From Kitasatospora phosalacinea (GTDB lineage: Bacteria > Actinomycetota > Actinomycetes > Streptomycetales > Streptomycetaceae): 64,000 nt of DNA. Numbering within the stretch: the stretch's first letter is position 1; every line of letters starts with the position of its first letter. A program made the position numbers and the translations under genes. Below, piece by piece: positions 56,142 to 64,000 of this stretch. The stretch lies in assembly GCF_000717185.1 (NCBI RefSeq), contig NZ_JNYE01000003.1, positions 92,654 to 156,653 of the forward strand. Direction: 5' to 3'. The notes beneath the pieces were generated by a model. It was not told the origin of the DNA. It saw only the letters and a list, made by a program, of their open reading frames with translations, and ran no database searches.

Positions 56142-57011
56142 TCAGGTGTGGGTGACCCAGCGGATGGCGTCCGTCATCTCCTTGAGGGAGCCGAAGTGCG
56201 CGGCGCCGGGTTCGAGGTAGAGCTGGGCGCCGGGGATGTGGTCGGCGAGCCAGGCGGAGTGGCCGACGGGGGAGAACTTGTCGTCGGCGCCGTGCCAGAG
56301 GCGGACCGGGACACCGATGTCGCCGACGGCGAAGCCCCAGTCGGTGACGAAGGCCAGGACGTCGTCGATCCAGCCGTCGGCGCCGTAGCGGAAGGCCTGG
56401 CGGTAGGTGGAGTGGAGCATCCGGCGGATGCCGATGTCGGCGACGACGGTGCGGTCCGGCGGGCTGAGCTCGGGGACCAGGTTGCGGATCAGCTGGGCCG
56501 GGTCGCGGCGGATCACCCGGGAGCGGACCTGGAACTGGCCGGCGATCCGGGGCTGGCCCAGTTCGGCCTGGCGGTAGGCGCGCTCGTTGGAGGCGGTCAT
56601 GCCCGCGAACCAGTCGAGGCCGTCCGCGTGGCGGGGGGCGAGCGAGACCTGGGTGGCGACCCGGTGGACCCGGTCGGGGAGCAGCGCGGCGCAGGCGAGC
56701 GCGTGCGGGCCGCCGCCGGAGCGGCCGACCACGGCGAAGCGGTCGAGGCCGAGGGCGTCGGCGATCACGGTGACGTCGTGCGCGGCGGCGGCGACGTCGC
56801 GGCCGGGCAGCCGGGTGGACTCGCCGTAGCCGGGGCGGTCGAAGGAGATCAGGCGGACCCGCATCCGGGCCAGGACGGCGCTGCGCGGGGCGGGGCCGAC
56901 CCGGCTGCCGGGGGTGCCGTGGAGCAGGAACACCGGCCTGCCGGACGGGTCGCCCGAGGTGTCGACGGCGAGGACGCCGCCGTCCGGGGTCTCGATCCTC
57001 CGTGTCGCCAC
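56142..57011 (-). CDS. Alpha/beta hydrolase
   Basis: The 289-aa protein begins at GTG 57011 (A-T-R-R-I-E-T-P-D-G-G). It has the oxyanion motif L-L-H-G-T-P-G-S-R (about 30), F-D-R-P-G-Y-G-E-S (about 57), nucleophile V-G-R-S-G-G-G-P-H (Ser about 94), an acid in W-H-G-A-D-D-K-F (about 242) and His in P-G-A-A-H-F-G-S (about 272). Cytosolic esterase or epoxide hydrolase-like; substrate unknown. It starts 16 bases after the stop of the DUF4231 gene, so the two form an operon. Confidence 0.88.
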   Translation of the reverse strand: MATRRIETPDGGVLAVDTSGDPSGRPVFLLHGTPGSRVGPAPRSAVLARMRVRLISFDRPGYGESTRLPGRDVAAAAHDVTVIADALGLDRFAVVGRSGGGPHALACAALLPDRVHRVATQVSLAPRHADGLDWFAGMTASNERAYRQAELGQPRIAGQFQVRSRVIRRDPAQLIRNLVPELSPPDRTVVADIGIRRMLHSTYRQAFRYGADGWIDDVLAFVTDWGFAVGDIGVPVRLWHGADDKFSPVGHSAWLADHIPGAQLYLEPGAAHFGSLKEMTDAIRWVTHT

Positions 57012-57027
57012 GCGGCGGCCCTCCTGC

Positions 57028-57990
57028 TCAGCTGGGGATGTCGAGGCTGCGCACCTCGCGGCGCGCCTGCCAGGTGGTGTGCTCCCGGGAGATGGCGTCC
57101 TCGGCGTCCCGGGCGAACCGGGCCCAGATCTCCTCGGCCTCCGCGGAGTCCAGGTCGAGGGAGGCCAACTGGGCCTCCACCTTGGCGAGTTCGGCGGCGG
57201 CGAGGGTGTAGGCGGCGGCCTGCGGCCGGTACTGGCGCAGCTGGGCCCAGGCGGCGACGGACGCGGCGACGGCGGAGACCGCGCCGAGCGCGTCGAAGCC
57301 GAACTGGCCGAGGGCGCGCAGCACGGCCAGCAGCAGGCCCGCGGCGGGCAGCACGATGGCGAGCCGGCCGACCCGGCGGGTGGCGTTGCGGCACTGGATG
57401 GCCTTGGCCTGGTACCACTGGCGCTGGCTCTGCACCCGCTCGCGCAGGTAGATCTCGCGGCGGACCGGGAGCGGCTGCTCGCGCAGCTTCTCCATGGTGT
57501 CGGTGATCTGCGGGTGGCGGGCCGGGGCGCGCCAGGTGCCGAGCTCCTCGATGACGCCGGGGGCGACCAGGCCGGTGTCGAACTCGCCCAGGATGCCGGA
57601 GAGCTGGACGTCGTAGAGGCGCTCGGCGTCCGGCAGCTTGCGCGGCGGCGGCTGGTAGGAGTCGGCGCGCACCGCGTACTTCCACACCAGGGTCTTCACC
57701 GACTCGGCGACCGCCCGGCCGTCGTACCAGAGCCGCTGCGGGTTCTGCCGGGCGACGGTGACGGCGATGAACAGCGCGCCGAGGTACGCCACGGCGGCGG
57801 CCCAGGCCCAGACCGGGCCGTCCGCGGAGCCCGCGAAGGCGGCGCCCACCAGCAGGAGCAGCTCCCAGCGGGAGAGCGCCACCGCCCTGGCCTGTCCCTG
57901 CAGGGACGCGCCGTCGGCGGCCCAGAAGACGCGCGGGAGCAGGTCCTGCTCCCGCACGAAGCCGATCGAACGCCCCGCCCCAGCCGCCAT
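57028..57990 (-). CDS. DUF4231/SLATT-like membrane protein
   Basis: The 320-aa protein has two pairs of hydrophobic segments: about 40-80 and about 210-250. The second pair is preceded by R-V-Q-S-Q-R-Q-W-Y-Q-A-K-A, the typical DUF4231/SLATT entry (Q-x-x-W-Y-x-x-K-A). The C-terminus is a helical, Ala/Glu-rich domain. SLATT proteins are membrane effectors often associated with nucleotide-signalling conflict systems; here the partner is an alpha/beta hydrolase gene and the Fxs locus is on the other side. Role as an effector is inference. Starts at ATG 57990. Confidence 0.78.
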   Translation of the reverse strand: MAAGAGRSIGFVREQDLLPRVFWAADGASLQGQARAVALSRWELLLLVGAAFAGSADGPVWAWAAAVAYLGALFIAVTVARQNPQRLWYDGRAVAESVKTLVWKYAVRADSYQPPPRKLPDAERLYDVQLSGILGEFDTGLVAPGVIEELGTWRAPARHPQITDTMEKLREQPLPVRREIYLRERVQSQRQWYQAKAIQCRNATRRVGRLAIVLPAAGLLLAVLRALGQFGFDALGAVSAVAASVAAWAQLRQYRPQAAAYTLAAAELAKVEAQLASLDLDSAEAEEIWARFARDAEDAISREHTTWQARREVRSLDIPS

Positions 57991-58016
57991 CCCCGCCCCC
58001 GCAGCGCAGTCTCACC

Positions 58017-58030
58017 GGACTCGGGAGTCC
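58017..58030. promoter_or_regulatory. Short palindrome upstream of the DUF4231 gene
   Basis: GGACTCGGGAGTCC is a perfect 6-2-6 inverted repeat 27 bases before the DUF4231 start codon on the minus strand. It could be an operator or a small hairpin in the leader. Confidence 0.3.
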
Positions 58031-58099
58031 TTCCCCGTTCCGGGTGAACTTACGCGAGCGGCACCGGAGTTGGCCGAATGGAGCAGGTCGCCGCTGGGG

Positions 58100-58849
58100 T
58101 CACCAGGCGTAGAAGATCCGGTCCGCGTTGTCGGCGATCACCTTGTTGTTCCACTCGGTGCCGCCGTCGACGTTGCCGGAGCGGAACAGCGGCGGGGTGA
58201 TGCCGCGGTCGGCCAGCTTGGCGATCGCCGAGGCCGTCACCGACTGCATCAGGGCGCTGGTGGTGATGGTCGACACCGAGCCGAACGGGGCGCCCGCGCC
58301 GGGGTGGTCCAGCTCGCCGTCGCCGATCCCGATCTTGCTGTCCAGGACGACGTCGCAGTTGTCCTTGAGGTAGGTGCCGGACGGGTGGTTGGAAGTGACC
58401 TCGCCGGGATAGGCCAGCGAGGTCACGCCGATCACCTTCATGCCGCGGGCGCGGGCGTGCTGCGCCAGCTCGACCGGCATCACCTGGCGGCCGGAGAGCG
58501 AGATCACGAACAGCAGGTCGCCGCTGCGGGCCGGGGTGAGGTCGAGCGTGGTGGTGGCCAGCCCGGAGACCCGCTCCAGGGCGCTGCCCAGGTGCGCGGG
58601 CATCACGTTCACGCCGGTCATCCCGGGCACGTTCAGCAGGTTCATCACGACCAGGCCGCCGGCCCGGTAGACCACGTCCTGGGCGGCCAGCGAGGAGTGC
58701 CCGGCGCCGTAGGTGAAGATCCGCCGGCCGTGCTCGACGGCCTCCGCCAGCAGCTCCGCGGCGGCCTCGACGTTCTCCCCCTCCTCGGCGCGGATCCGCT
58801 CCAGGTGGGCCACGGCGGCGTCCAGGTACCGGCCGACCAGTTCGCTCAT
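58100..58849 (-). CDS. SIS-domain protein (UPF0309-like)
   Basis: The 249-aa protein begins M-S-E-L-V-G-R-Y at 58849. It has an N-terminal helical segment, then a sugar isomerase (SIS) fold with F-T-Y-G-A-G-H-S-S-L (about 45) and F-V-I-S-L-S-G-R-Q (about 115). No second catalytic domain is present. The UPF0309 group in Streptomyces sits beside the DmdR1-type repressor, as here (divergent). It likely binds or isomerises a phosphosugar; substrate unknown. Confidence 0.85.
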   Translation of the reverse strand: MSELVGRYLDAAVAHLERIRAEEGENVEAAAELLAEAVEHGRRIFTYGAGHSSLAAQDVVYRAGGLVVMNLLNVPGMTGVNVMPAHLGSALERVSGLATTTLDLTPARSGDLLFVISLSGRQVMPVELAQHARARGMKVIGVTSLAYPGEVTSNHPSGTYLKDNCDVVLDSKIGIGDGELDHPGAGAPFGSVSTITTSALMQSVTASAIAKLADRGITPPLFRSGNVDGGTEWNNKVIADNADRIFYAW

Positions 58850-59049
58850 CTCTGCTCCGTCCGAGTTCGGTGGCGGTCGGGTGGTCCAGACCGCACTGTG
58901 GAGAAAACTACGGCGTGCACGGTGGCCCGCGCCGGACCCGGCTGTCAACCACGACGAGAGGCACCGGGCATAGCGGGCGCGCGGATCCGGTTGTCACCGC
59001 GGTACGTCAGAATTGGCGGTGAGGACACCGAAGAACGGAGCCAGGGGCG

Positions 59050-59739
59050 ATGTCAGGGCTGATCGACACCACTGAGATGTACCTCCGCACCATCCTGGAG
59101 CTGGAGGAGGAAGGCATCACCCCGATGCGCGCCCGGATCGCCGAGCGGCTGGAGCAGTCCGGCCCGACGGTGAGCCAGACGGTGGGCCGGATGGAACGGG
59201 ACGGCCTGCTCCAGGTCGCCGAGGACCGCCACCTCGAACTGACCGGCGAGGGGCGCAAGTTGGCCGTCCGGGTGATGCGCAAGCACCGCATCGCCGAGTG
59301 CCTGCTGGTGGACGTGATCGGCCTGGAGTGGGAGCAGGTCCACGAGGAGGCCTGCCGCTGGGAGCACGTGATGAGCGAGACGGTCGAGCGCAAGGTGCTC
59401 GCCATGCTCGGCCACCCCACCCAGTCCCCGTACGGCAACCCGATCCCGGGCCTGGACGAGCTCGGCGACACCAAGGCCGAGGGCGAGGGCTACGACGCCG
59501 GGCTGGTGACGCTGGAGGCCGTCGCGGCCAAGGACGGGGTGGACGTGGTGGTCCGCCGGATCGGCGAGCCGATCCAGACCGACGGCGAGCTGATGCGCAC
59601 CCTGCGCCGGGCGGGCGTCCGCCCCGGGGCGACGGTGCGGGTCGCCCCGGCGGCGGGCGGCGTGCTGGTCGGCGCCGGCGAGAGCGCGGCCGAGCTGGGC
59701 AAGGACATCGCCGCGCACGTGTTCGTCGCCCAGCCGTAG
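59050..59739 (+). CDS. DtxR family iron-dependent repressor (DmdR1-like)
   Basis: The 229-aa protein M-S-G-L-I-D-T-T-E-M-Y-L-R-T-I-L-E starts at ATG 59050. Residues 1-73 are the winged helix (Q-S-G-P-T-V-S-Q-T-V-G-R-M). The metal sites show H-R-I-A-E (about 79-83), H in V-H-E-E-A-C-R-W-E-H-V-M (about 98-106, with the regulatory Cys) and Glu residues expected of DtxR/IdeR. A C-terminal SH3-like domain is intact (about 150-229). Iron-loaded repressor binds iron boxes in siderophore and uptake genes; in S. coelicolor the related protein is DmdR1. Divergent from the SIS gene. Confidence 0.9.
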   Translation: MSGLIDTTEMYLRTILELEEEGITPMRARIAERLEQSGPTVSQTVGRMERDGLLQVAEDRHLELTGEGRKLAVRVMRKHRIAECLLVDVIGLEWEQVHEEACRWEHVMSETVERKVLAMLGHPTQSPYGNPIPGLDELGDTKAEGEGYDAGLVTLEAVAAKDGVDVVVRRIGEPIQTDGELMRTLRRAGVRPGATVRVAPAAGGVLVGAGESAAELGKDIAAHVFVAQP

Positions 59740-59770
59740 GCGGCGCCGGGCGACCGGGGAGCGGACGACG

Positions 59771-59798
59771 CACGACGTACGACGCACGACGTACGGCG
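59771..59798. repeat. 14-bp direct repeat
   Basis: CACGACGTACGACG (59771-59784) is followed directly by CACGACGTACGGCG (59785-59798), one change apart. It lies just before, and overlaps, the terminator. Confidence 0.7.
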
Positions 59799-59834
59799 CA
59801 GGGCCCGGTGTCCCCACACCGGGCCCTGCGCCGT
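59793..59834 (+). terminator. Terminator of the DmdR1-like gene
   Basis: A perfect 19-bp stem (ACGGCGCAGGGCCCGGTGT with its complement) around a CCCC loop lies 54 bases after the stop codon. Confidence 0.85.
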
Positions 59835-60306
59835 CCCCCGTTCCCCCCTGCTCCCCTCCGCCCCCCGTAGCGGTCGTGCGCGGCTCCCCGGCCGCGCCCG
59901 GCCGCTTCCTCCCCGTTCCCCCTCGCCCCTCCCTGCCCTCCCGCTGCCGCATTCGGCTTCCCCGTCCGAACGCCCTCCCGGCAGCCCCCCGCGCTCTCGG
60001 CCCGCTCGCTCCTTCCGCTCCGTCGGCCCCGTGCTGACGCTGAGGATGATCCCCTCGGCAGCCGCGGCCAATCCTTGAGCGAGGTCACCCGATCGGTGGG
60101 CTTCCCCCGTTGACCTGCGGGTATGACGACCGGTTCCGGAAGATCACGCTCCGGACGGGCCGGAACGGGTCGGAACGGGCCGGAACGGCCCCGGGGCACG
60201 CGAACGGCGGGCCCCGCCCCCGGATCGGGGGCCGGACCCGCCACGGCCGCGCGGGGTGCCGCGCGGACACGCCCCCACCGGATCGGCCGGGGGCACACTC
60301 GGGAGG
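59835..60306. other. 472-bp region without a supported gene
   Basis: This separates the DmdR1-like gene from the convergent PrimPol-like gene. The first half is C-rich and T-rich without codon bias in any frame. Three 10-bp units of CGGAACGGGT/C type stand at 60161, 60171 and 60181. No promoter or RNA can be named with confidence. Confidence 0.4.
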
Positions 60307-61011
60307 TCAGCGCACGGCGGCCGCCGGGCGCTGCACGGGGCGCGGGGCCGAGGCCTCGCGCCCGCAGGCGTACGCGAGCGGGCTGACCAGCTCCATCGCG
60401 TCCGGCAGCCAGCGGTTCAGCGCGGACGGCGGCCGGGCCCACTGCGCGGAGGCGTACCCGCCGACCCGGGAGGGCGGGGCCACCACCCAGTCGCCCTCGC
60501 CGCGCGCCACCAGGTCGAGCCGCTCCGGCGTCCAGCCGATCTGCCGGAGCATGTCCGGCAGCTTGTCGACCACGCCGGGCAGCACCAGGAAGTGCAGCCG
60601 CCGCCCGGTGCGCCCCGGCGCGGCGGGCACCGCGACCACCGGGCCCAGTTGCAGCCCCATCCGCTCCATCCGGGCCAGCGCCAGGCAGCCCGCGACCTCC
60701 GGCACGTCCAGTACGTCGAAGGCCCGGCCGGTGGGCAGCAGGATCGAGGCCTCCGGGTTCTCGGTCCACCACTTGCGGACCACCCCGGGCCCGGCGCTCG
60801 CCCTGCGCCGCCAGTCCGCGCCGAGGGGGTGCGCGCCGGGGAGCGCACAGCGCTCCTCGCCGCACGAGCAGCGGGCCGGGCCGTCGCCGTCGAGCAGCCA
60901 GGCGCCCGGCGCGACCTCCCAGTGCCGGTCCTCGGCGTAGCGGACGGCTTCGATCAGCAGCGGCGGCAGGTTCTGTTCGGGGGCTCCCGGGGTGTTGTCC
61001 ACGTGCTGCAC
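60307..61011 (-). CDS. Bifunctional primase/polymerase (PrimPol)-like domain protein
   Basis: The 234-aa product from GTG 61011 contains E-A-V-R-Y-A-E-D-R-H-W-E-V-A-P-G, a Cys/His cluster C-S-C-G-E-E-R-C (about 48-55) and T-G-R-A-F-D-V-L-D-V-P-E (about 95), which lines up with the prim-pol N-terminal fold. The usual hDhD acidic pair is not seen in its standard form (D-V-L-D-V-P), so activity is doubtful. No helicase domain follows. It is a conserved type of stand-alone Streptomyces protein, and it is divergent from the HTH/TPR regulator. Confidence 0.75.
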   Translation of the reverse strand: MQHVDNTPGAPEQNLPPLLIEAVRYAEDRHWEVAPGAWLLDGDGPARCSCGEERCALPGAHPLGADWRRRASAGPGVVRKWWTENPEASILLPTGRAFDVLDVPEVAGCLALARMERMGLQLGPVVAVPAAPGRTGRRLHFLVLPGVVDKLPDMLRQIGWTPERLDLVARGEGDWVVAPPSRVGGYASAQWARPPSALNRWLPDAMELVSPLAYACGREASAPRPVQRPAAAVR

Positions 61012-61266
61012 AACTACCGTCCGTGAGTGCGGGTTACGGCCCCGGGCCGAACGGTTCGAACGGGGCGCGGGATGTCACCCGGGACGGTGATCCTGGTCGG
61101 AAGAGGTCGTCCGAGCAGGGGCGGTAACGGGCGCAGTGGGGGCGCACAGAGGCATTCACCCGGGCGCGTGGGGAGTGGGTACGTCACCGTGGGTATTCCG
61201 CATGGTGTTGCACAGTCGTCGCCCTCCGGTCGGGTCCGGACGGCGTTGGGGAGGCGGGAAAAGCCC

Positions 61267-62643
61267 ATGGCCGCGAGACCACTCGTCGCACGAGAGCCGA
61301 ACGAGCGTCTGCAGCAGCTGATCCAGGAGGCGGGCTGCTCCAATGCGGGCCTCGCCCGCCGGGTCAACCTCTGCGGAGCAGAACACGGACTGGACCTTCG
61401 CTACGACAAGACCTCCGTCGCCCGCTGGCTGCGCGGGCAACAACCCCGCGGGCAGGCGCCCGCGGTGATCGCCGAGGCGCTCGGCCGCAAGCTCGGCCGC
61501 GGCGTGACCGTGGACGAGATCGGCATGGCCGACGGCAAGAGCCTCAGCTCCGCCGTCGGCCTCCAGTTCGCGCCCAGCCTGGGCGCCGCGCTGGAGCAGA
61601 TCTGCGAGCTGTGGCGCAGCGACGTCGGCAAGCGCGACTTCCTGGCCGGCACCACCGTCGCCGCCTCCGCGCTGGTCGAGCCCAGCCGGGACTGGCTGAT
61701 CACCCCGCCCGACCCGGTGGTCGCCCGCACCGGCGGCACCCGGGTCGGCCTGGCCGACGTCGCGGCGATCCGGGCCACCACCCAGATGCTGGTCGACCTC
61801 GACCACCGCTTCGGCAGCGGCCACGTCCGCCCCGTCGTGGTGCACTACCTCAACAGCGTGGTCTCCGGCTTCCTCGGCGGCTCCTACCGCGACGAGACGG
61901 GACGTCAACTCTTCGGCGCCGTCGCCCGGTTGACCGAACTGGCCGGCTACATGGCGGTCGACACCGGCCAACCCGGCCTCGCCCAGCGGTACTACATCCA
62001 GGCGCTGCGCCTGGCCCAGGCCGCCGACGACCGCGGCTACGGCGGCTACGTGCTCGCCGCGTCGATGAGCCACCTCGCCGCGACCCTCGGCAACCCCCGG
62101 GAGATCGCCCAACTCGCCCGCGCCGCCCAGGAGGGCGCCCGGACCGTCGCCACCCCGACCGCGATGGCGATGTTCTACGCCGCCGAGGCCCGCGGCCACG
62201 CCCTGCTCGGCGACGCGTACGCCTGCGAGAGCGTCGCCGCCAAGGCGCTGGCCGCGATGGAGCAGCGCAACCCCGCCGACGACCCCGACTGGATCGTCCA
62301 CTTCGACGAGGCCTACCTCGCCGACGAGTTGGCGCACTGCCACCGGGACCTGCAGCAGGGCGAGCGGGCCGAGCACTACGCCCGCACCGCGCTCGAACTG
62401 CACCCCGCGCACCGCGTCCGCCGCCGCGCCGTCGACCTCGTCCTGCTGGCCACCGCCCAGCTCCAGCAGCGCGACCTGGAACGCGCCTGCGAGACCGGCA
62501 CCGAGGCCGTCCGGCTGCTCAGCGGGCTGCGCTCCAACCGCGGCGTCGAGTACCTGGACGACTTCCGCAGCCGGCTGGAGCCGTACCGCGGGCACCGCGC
62601 CGTGCGGGAGTTCCACGCCCGGATGGACGGGGAGGCCGCGTGA
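61267..62643 (+). CDS. NsdA-like HTH and TPR regulatory protein
   Basis: The 458-aa protein begins M-A-A-R-P-L-V-A-R-E-P-N-E-R-L at ATG 61267. The first about 90 residues look like an HTH that binds DNA or a partner (A-G-L-A-R-R-V-N-L-C-G, K-T-S-V-A-R-W-L-R-G-Q-Q-P-R). A long helical TPR-type region follows (R-Y-Y-I-Q-A-L-R-L-A-Q-A-A, H-Y-A-R-T-A-L-E-L-H-P). NsdA and relatives control differentiation and antibiotic production in Streptomyces. This is a paralogue type; its target is unknown. Cytosolic. Confidence 0.83.
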   Translation: MAARPLVAREPNERLQQLIQEAGCSNAGLARRVNLCGAEHGLDLRYDKTSVARWLRGQQPRGQAPAVIAEALGRKLGRGVTVDEIGMADGKSLSSAVGLQFAPSLGAALEQICELWRSDVGKRDFLAGTTVAASALVEPSRDWLITPPDPVVARTGGTRVGLADVAAIRATTQMLVDLDHRFGSGHVRPVVVHYLNSVVSGFLGGSYRDETGRQLFGAVARLTELAGYMAVDTGQPGLAQRYYIQALRLAQAADDRGYGGYVLAASMSHLAATLGNPREIAQLARAAQEGARTVATPTAMAMFYAAEARGHALLGDAYACESVAAKALAAMEQRNPADDPDWIVHFDEAYLADELAHCHRDLQQGERAEHYARTALELHPAHRVRRRAVDLVLLATAQLQQRDLERACETGTEAVRLLSGLRSNRGVEYLDDFRSRLEPYRGHRAVREFHARMDGEAA

Positions 62644-62816
62644 CGGCCCCCGGCCCAGCGCGGATCGTGAATCAATAGCACAGAACAGCGGCCCGCGTAG
62701 TCACCTGTGCCGGTGAACGGGTACCGTGGCCTCGCAGTTGTGGTCCGCCGTCAGCAAACCGGCGGGGCAACCGAGAGGCCCGGGATCCCGGAGCCGTGCA
62801 CAGGTGAGGAATCGCG

Positions 62817-63905
62817 TTGAGCCAGCGCCGCTCGTACCCCAACTCCGGCGACTTCAATCTGGACGACCTGTTCCGCCCGGAGCCCGCCGCGGACGGTCAG
62901 GGCACTCCGGCGCAGGCCGCCGCGGAGCCCCCGTACGCCCCGCCGCAGGCTCCCGTCCCGCAGCAGCAGTCCGCGCCGCCGCTCGGCGGGAGCGGCAGCC
63001 CCGAGTACTGGGGCGCGCCCCCGCAGCCGACCGCGGCGGCCCCGCAGGCCGACGAGGGCGCCACCCAGTACCTGCCGCCCTACCCGGCGGGCGGCCCGTC
63101 CGTCGGCGGCGCCCCCCAGCCCGGCTTCCCGCCGCAGCAGCCGCCCGCGTTCCCGCCCCAGCAGCAGCCCCAGCAGCCCGCCTACGGGGCTCCCCAGCCG
63201 ACGTACGGGGGCGGCGTGGGCTACGGCTCCCCGCAGCCGCCGCAGCAGGGGTACGCCGGTGACGGCGGCCGCCGGAAGCCCAGCGCCAAGGTGCTGATCG
63301 GTGCGGGCGTGGCCGGTGTCGCGGTGATCGCCGTCCTGGTCGGCGTGCTGGCCAGCGGGGGCGACAAGGACGACAAGGACACCGCGAAGGGCAGCACGGC
63401 CGGCCAGAGCGCCGCCGCGCCCAGCCCGAACGGCGGGAACGCCGCCGTCACCCCCGAGACGAAGGCCCAGGCGCAGGCCATGTCCGACCTGCTCGGCACC
63501 GCCAGCGCCAGCCGCACCTCGGTGGTCAACGCGGTCACCGCGGTCGGCAAGTGCCAGAACCTCTCCGACTCGCAGGCCGCGCTCACCGCGGCCGCGGCCC
63601 AGCGGCAGGAACTGCTCAAGAAGCTCGGCGACCTCAAGGTCGACAAGCTCACCGACGGCGCGAAGCTCGTCACCCAGCTCCAGCAGGCGTGGCAGGCCTC
63701 CGCCACCGCCGACTCCGAGTACGCCCAGTGGGCCGGCGACCTGGCCGCGGGCTGCGACCCGGCCAAGTCCAAGGACAACGCCCACCTGCGCAGCGGCGAC
63801 GCGGCGAGCGGCACGGCCACGACGGCGAAGAAGCAGGCCTCGGAGCTGTGGGCCACGATCGCCGCGAAGACGGGGCTGCAGGGCAAGAGCGCCAGCGAGC
63901 TCTAG
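62817..63905 (+). CDS. Pro/Gln-rich single-TM membrane protein
   Basis: The 362-aa protein starts at TTG 62817, seven bases after GAGGA. An intracellular low-complexity N-terminus of about 155 residues is full of P-Q-Q and P-P-Q runs. One membrane helix (V-L-I-G-A-G-V-A-G-V-A-V-I-A-V-L-V-G-V-L-A) leads to an external domain of about 180 residues with two Cys (G-K-C-Q-N-L and A-G-C-D-P) and helical Ala/Gln/Lys-rich segments. A regulatory or envelope-stress role is possible; I recognise no named family. Confidence 0.78.
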   Translation: MSQRRSYPNSGDFNLDDLFRPEPAADGQGTPAQAAAEPPYAPPQAPVPQQQSAPPLGGSGSPEYWGAPPQPTAAAPQADEGATQYLPPYPAGGPSVGGAPQPGFPPQQPPAFPPQQQPQQPAYGAPQPTYGGGVGYGSPQPPQQGYAGDGGRRKPSAKVLIGAGVAGVAVIAVLVGVLASGGDKDDKDTAKGSTAGQSAAAPSPNGGNAAVTPETKAQAQAMSDLLGTASASRTSVVNAVTAVGKCQNLSDSQAALTAAAAQRQELLKKLGDLKVDKLTDGAKLVTQLQQAWQASATADSEYAQWAGDLAAGCDPAKSKDNAHLRSGDAASGTATTAKKQASELWATIAAKTGLQGKSASEL

Positions 63906-64000
63906 GTGTACTGACCACGGAGGTTGGTGACGGGGTTCACGGTGTGGTGATCTTGAAATGAGTGAGGGCCTTCTGGCTCGGTGTGGATTGCGACATCTGC
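63906..64000. other. Lower-GC tail at the window edge
   Basis: About 95 bases after the stop codon have a visibly lower GC content than the rest of the window. They include an ATG near 63958 and an open stretch to the edge. It may be the border of a mobile element or a different gene, but too little is present for a call. Confidence 0.3.

Overview
The DNA is very GC-rich, with codon third positions almost always G or C, many GTG/TTG starts and several leaderless-looking genes. The gene content (futalosine menaquinone enzymes, DUF2771, DUF3027, NsdA-like HTH/TPR regulator, DmdR1-type iron repressor, FxSxx-COOH system) points to a chromosomal segment of a Streptomycetaceae actinomycete (Streptomyces or Kitasatospora; the sequence does not let me separate them). 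Most gene neighbourhoods look like conserved Streptomyces chromosome. No rRNA, tRNA, CRISPR or complete insertion sequence was seen.

Layout. 1-10.6 kb: cutC, a HelD-type RNA polymerase recycling ATPase, an XPB-type helicase, a DUF2079 membrane protein, a small secreted protein, a 20-bp tandem array, and a large Helicase_C_3/WYL-like protein. 10.6-15.7 kb: membrane proteins, an orphan siderophore-type binding lipoprotein, a HAD phosphatase, an esterase and a cold-shock protein. 15.7-24.2 kb: mqnD, mqnB, DUF2771, MFS transporter, DUF3027 and a GHKL (Hsp90/sacsin-like) ATPase. 24.2-29.6 kb: a CtpE-like P-type ATPase, DUF2530 protein, NCS2 purine permease and a vapBC toxin-antitoxin pair with a clear operator. 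29.6-36.1 kb: a fold-type III PLP decarboxylase with a tiny downstream membrane ORF, a PucR-type regulator, an archaeal-type aspartyl-tRNA synthetase, a SLOG-like protein and a DUF1707-FHA protein. 36.2-47 kb: MarR/MFS pair, GNAT, ThpR, GH35 beta-galactosidase, ScbR-like TetR/aldo-keto reductase pair, serC, citrate synthase and pdxH.

The most unusual region is 47.25-56.0 kb, a FxSxx-COOH (Fxs) locus. It holds a 57-aa precursor ending F-Q-S-S-I, a radical SAM/SPASM maturase fused to a HExxH domain, an AAC(3)-like acetyltransferase, a TIR-like FxsC whose reading frame is broken, and a 1333-aa protein with ParA-like, TIR-like, NB-ARC and TPR domains. A peptide-modifying enzyme is thus coupled to an NLR-like signalling ATPase; the biological output is not known from the sequence. 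A SLATT-like (DUF4231) membrane protein and an alpha/beta hydrolase lie just downstream on the other strand.

58-64 kb: a SIS-domain protein diverging from a DmdR1-type repressor, a PrimPol-like protein diverging from an NsdA-like regulator, a Pro/Gln-rich membrane protein, and a less GC-rich tail that may be the edge of another element. A dispersed long inverted repeat (arms related to GGGGCGCGGGGAACTGCGCG) recurs in intergenic regions.
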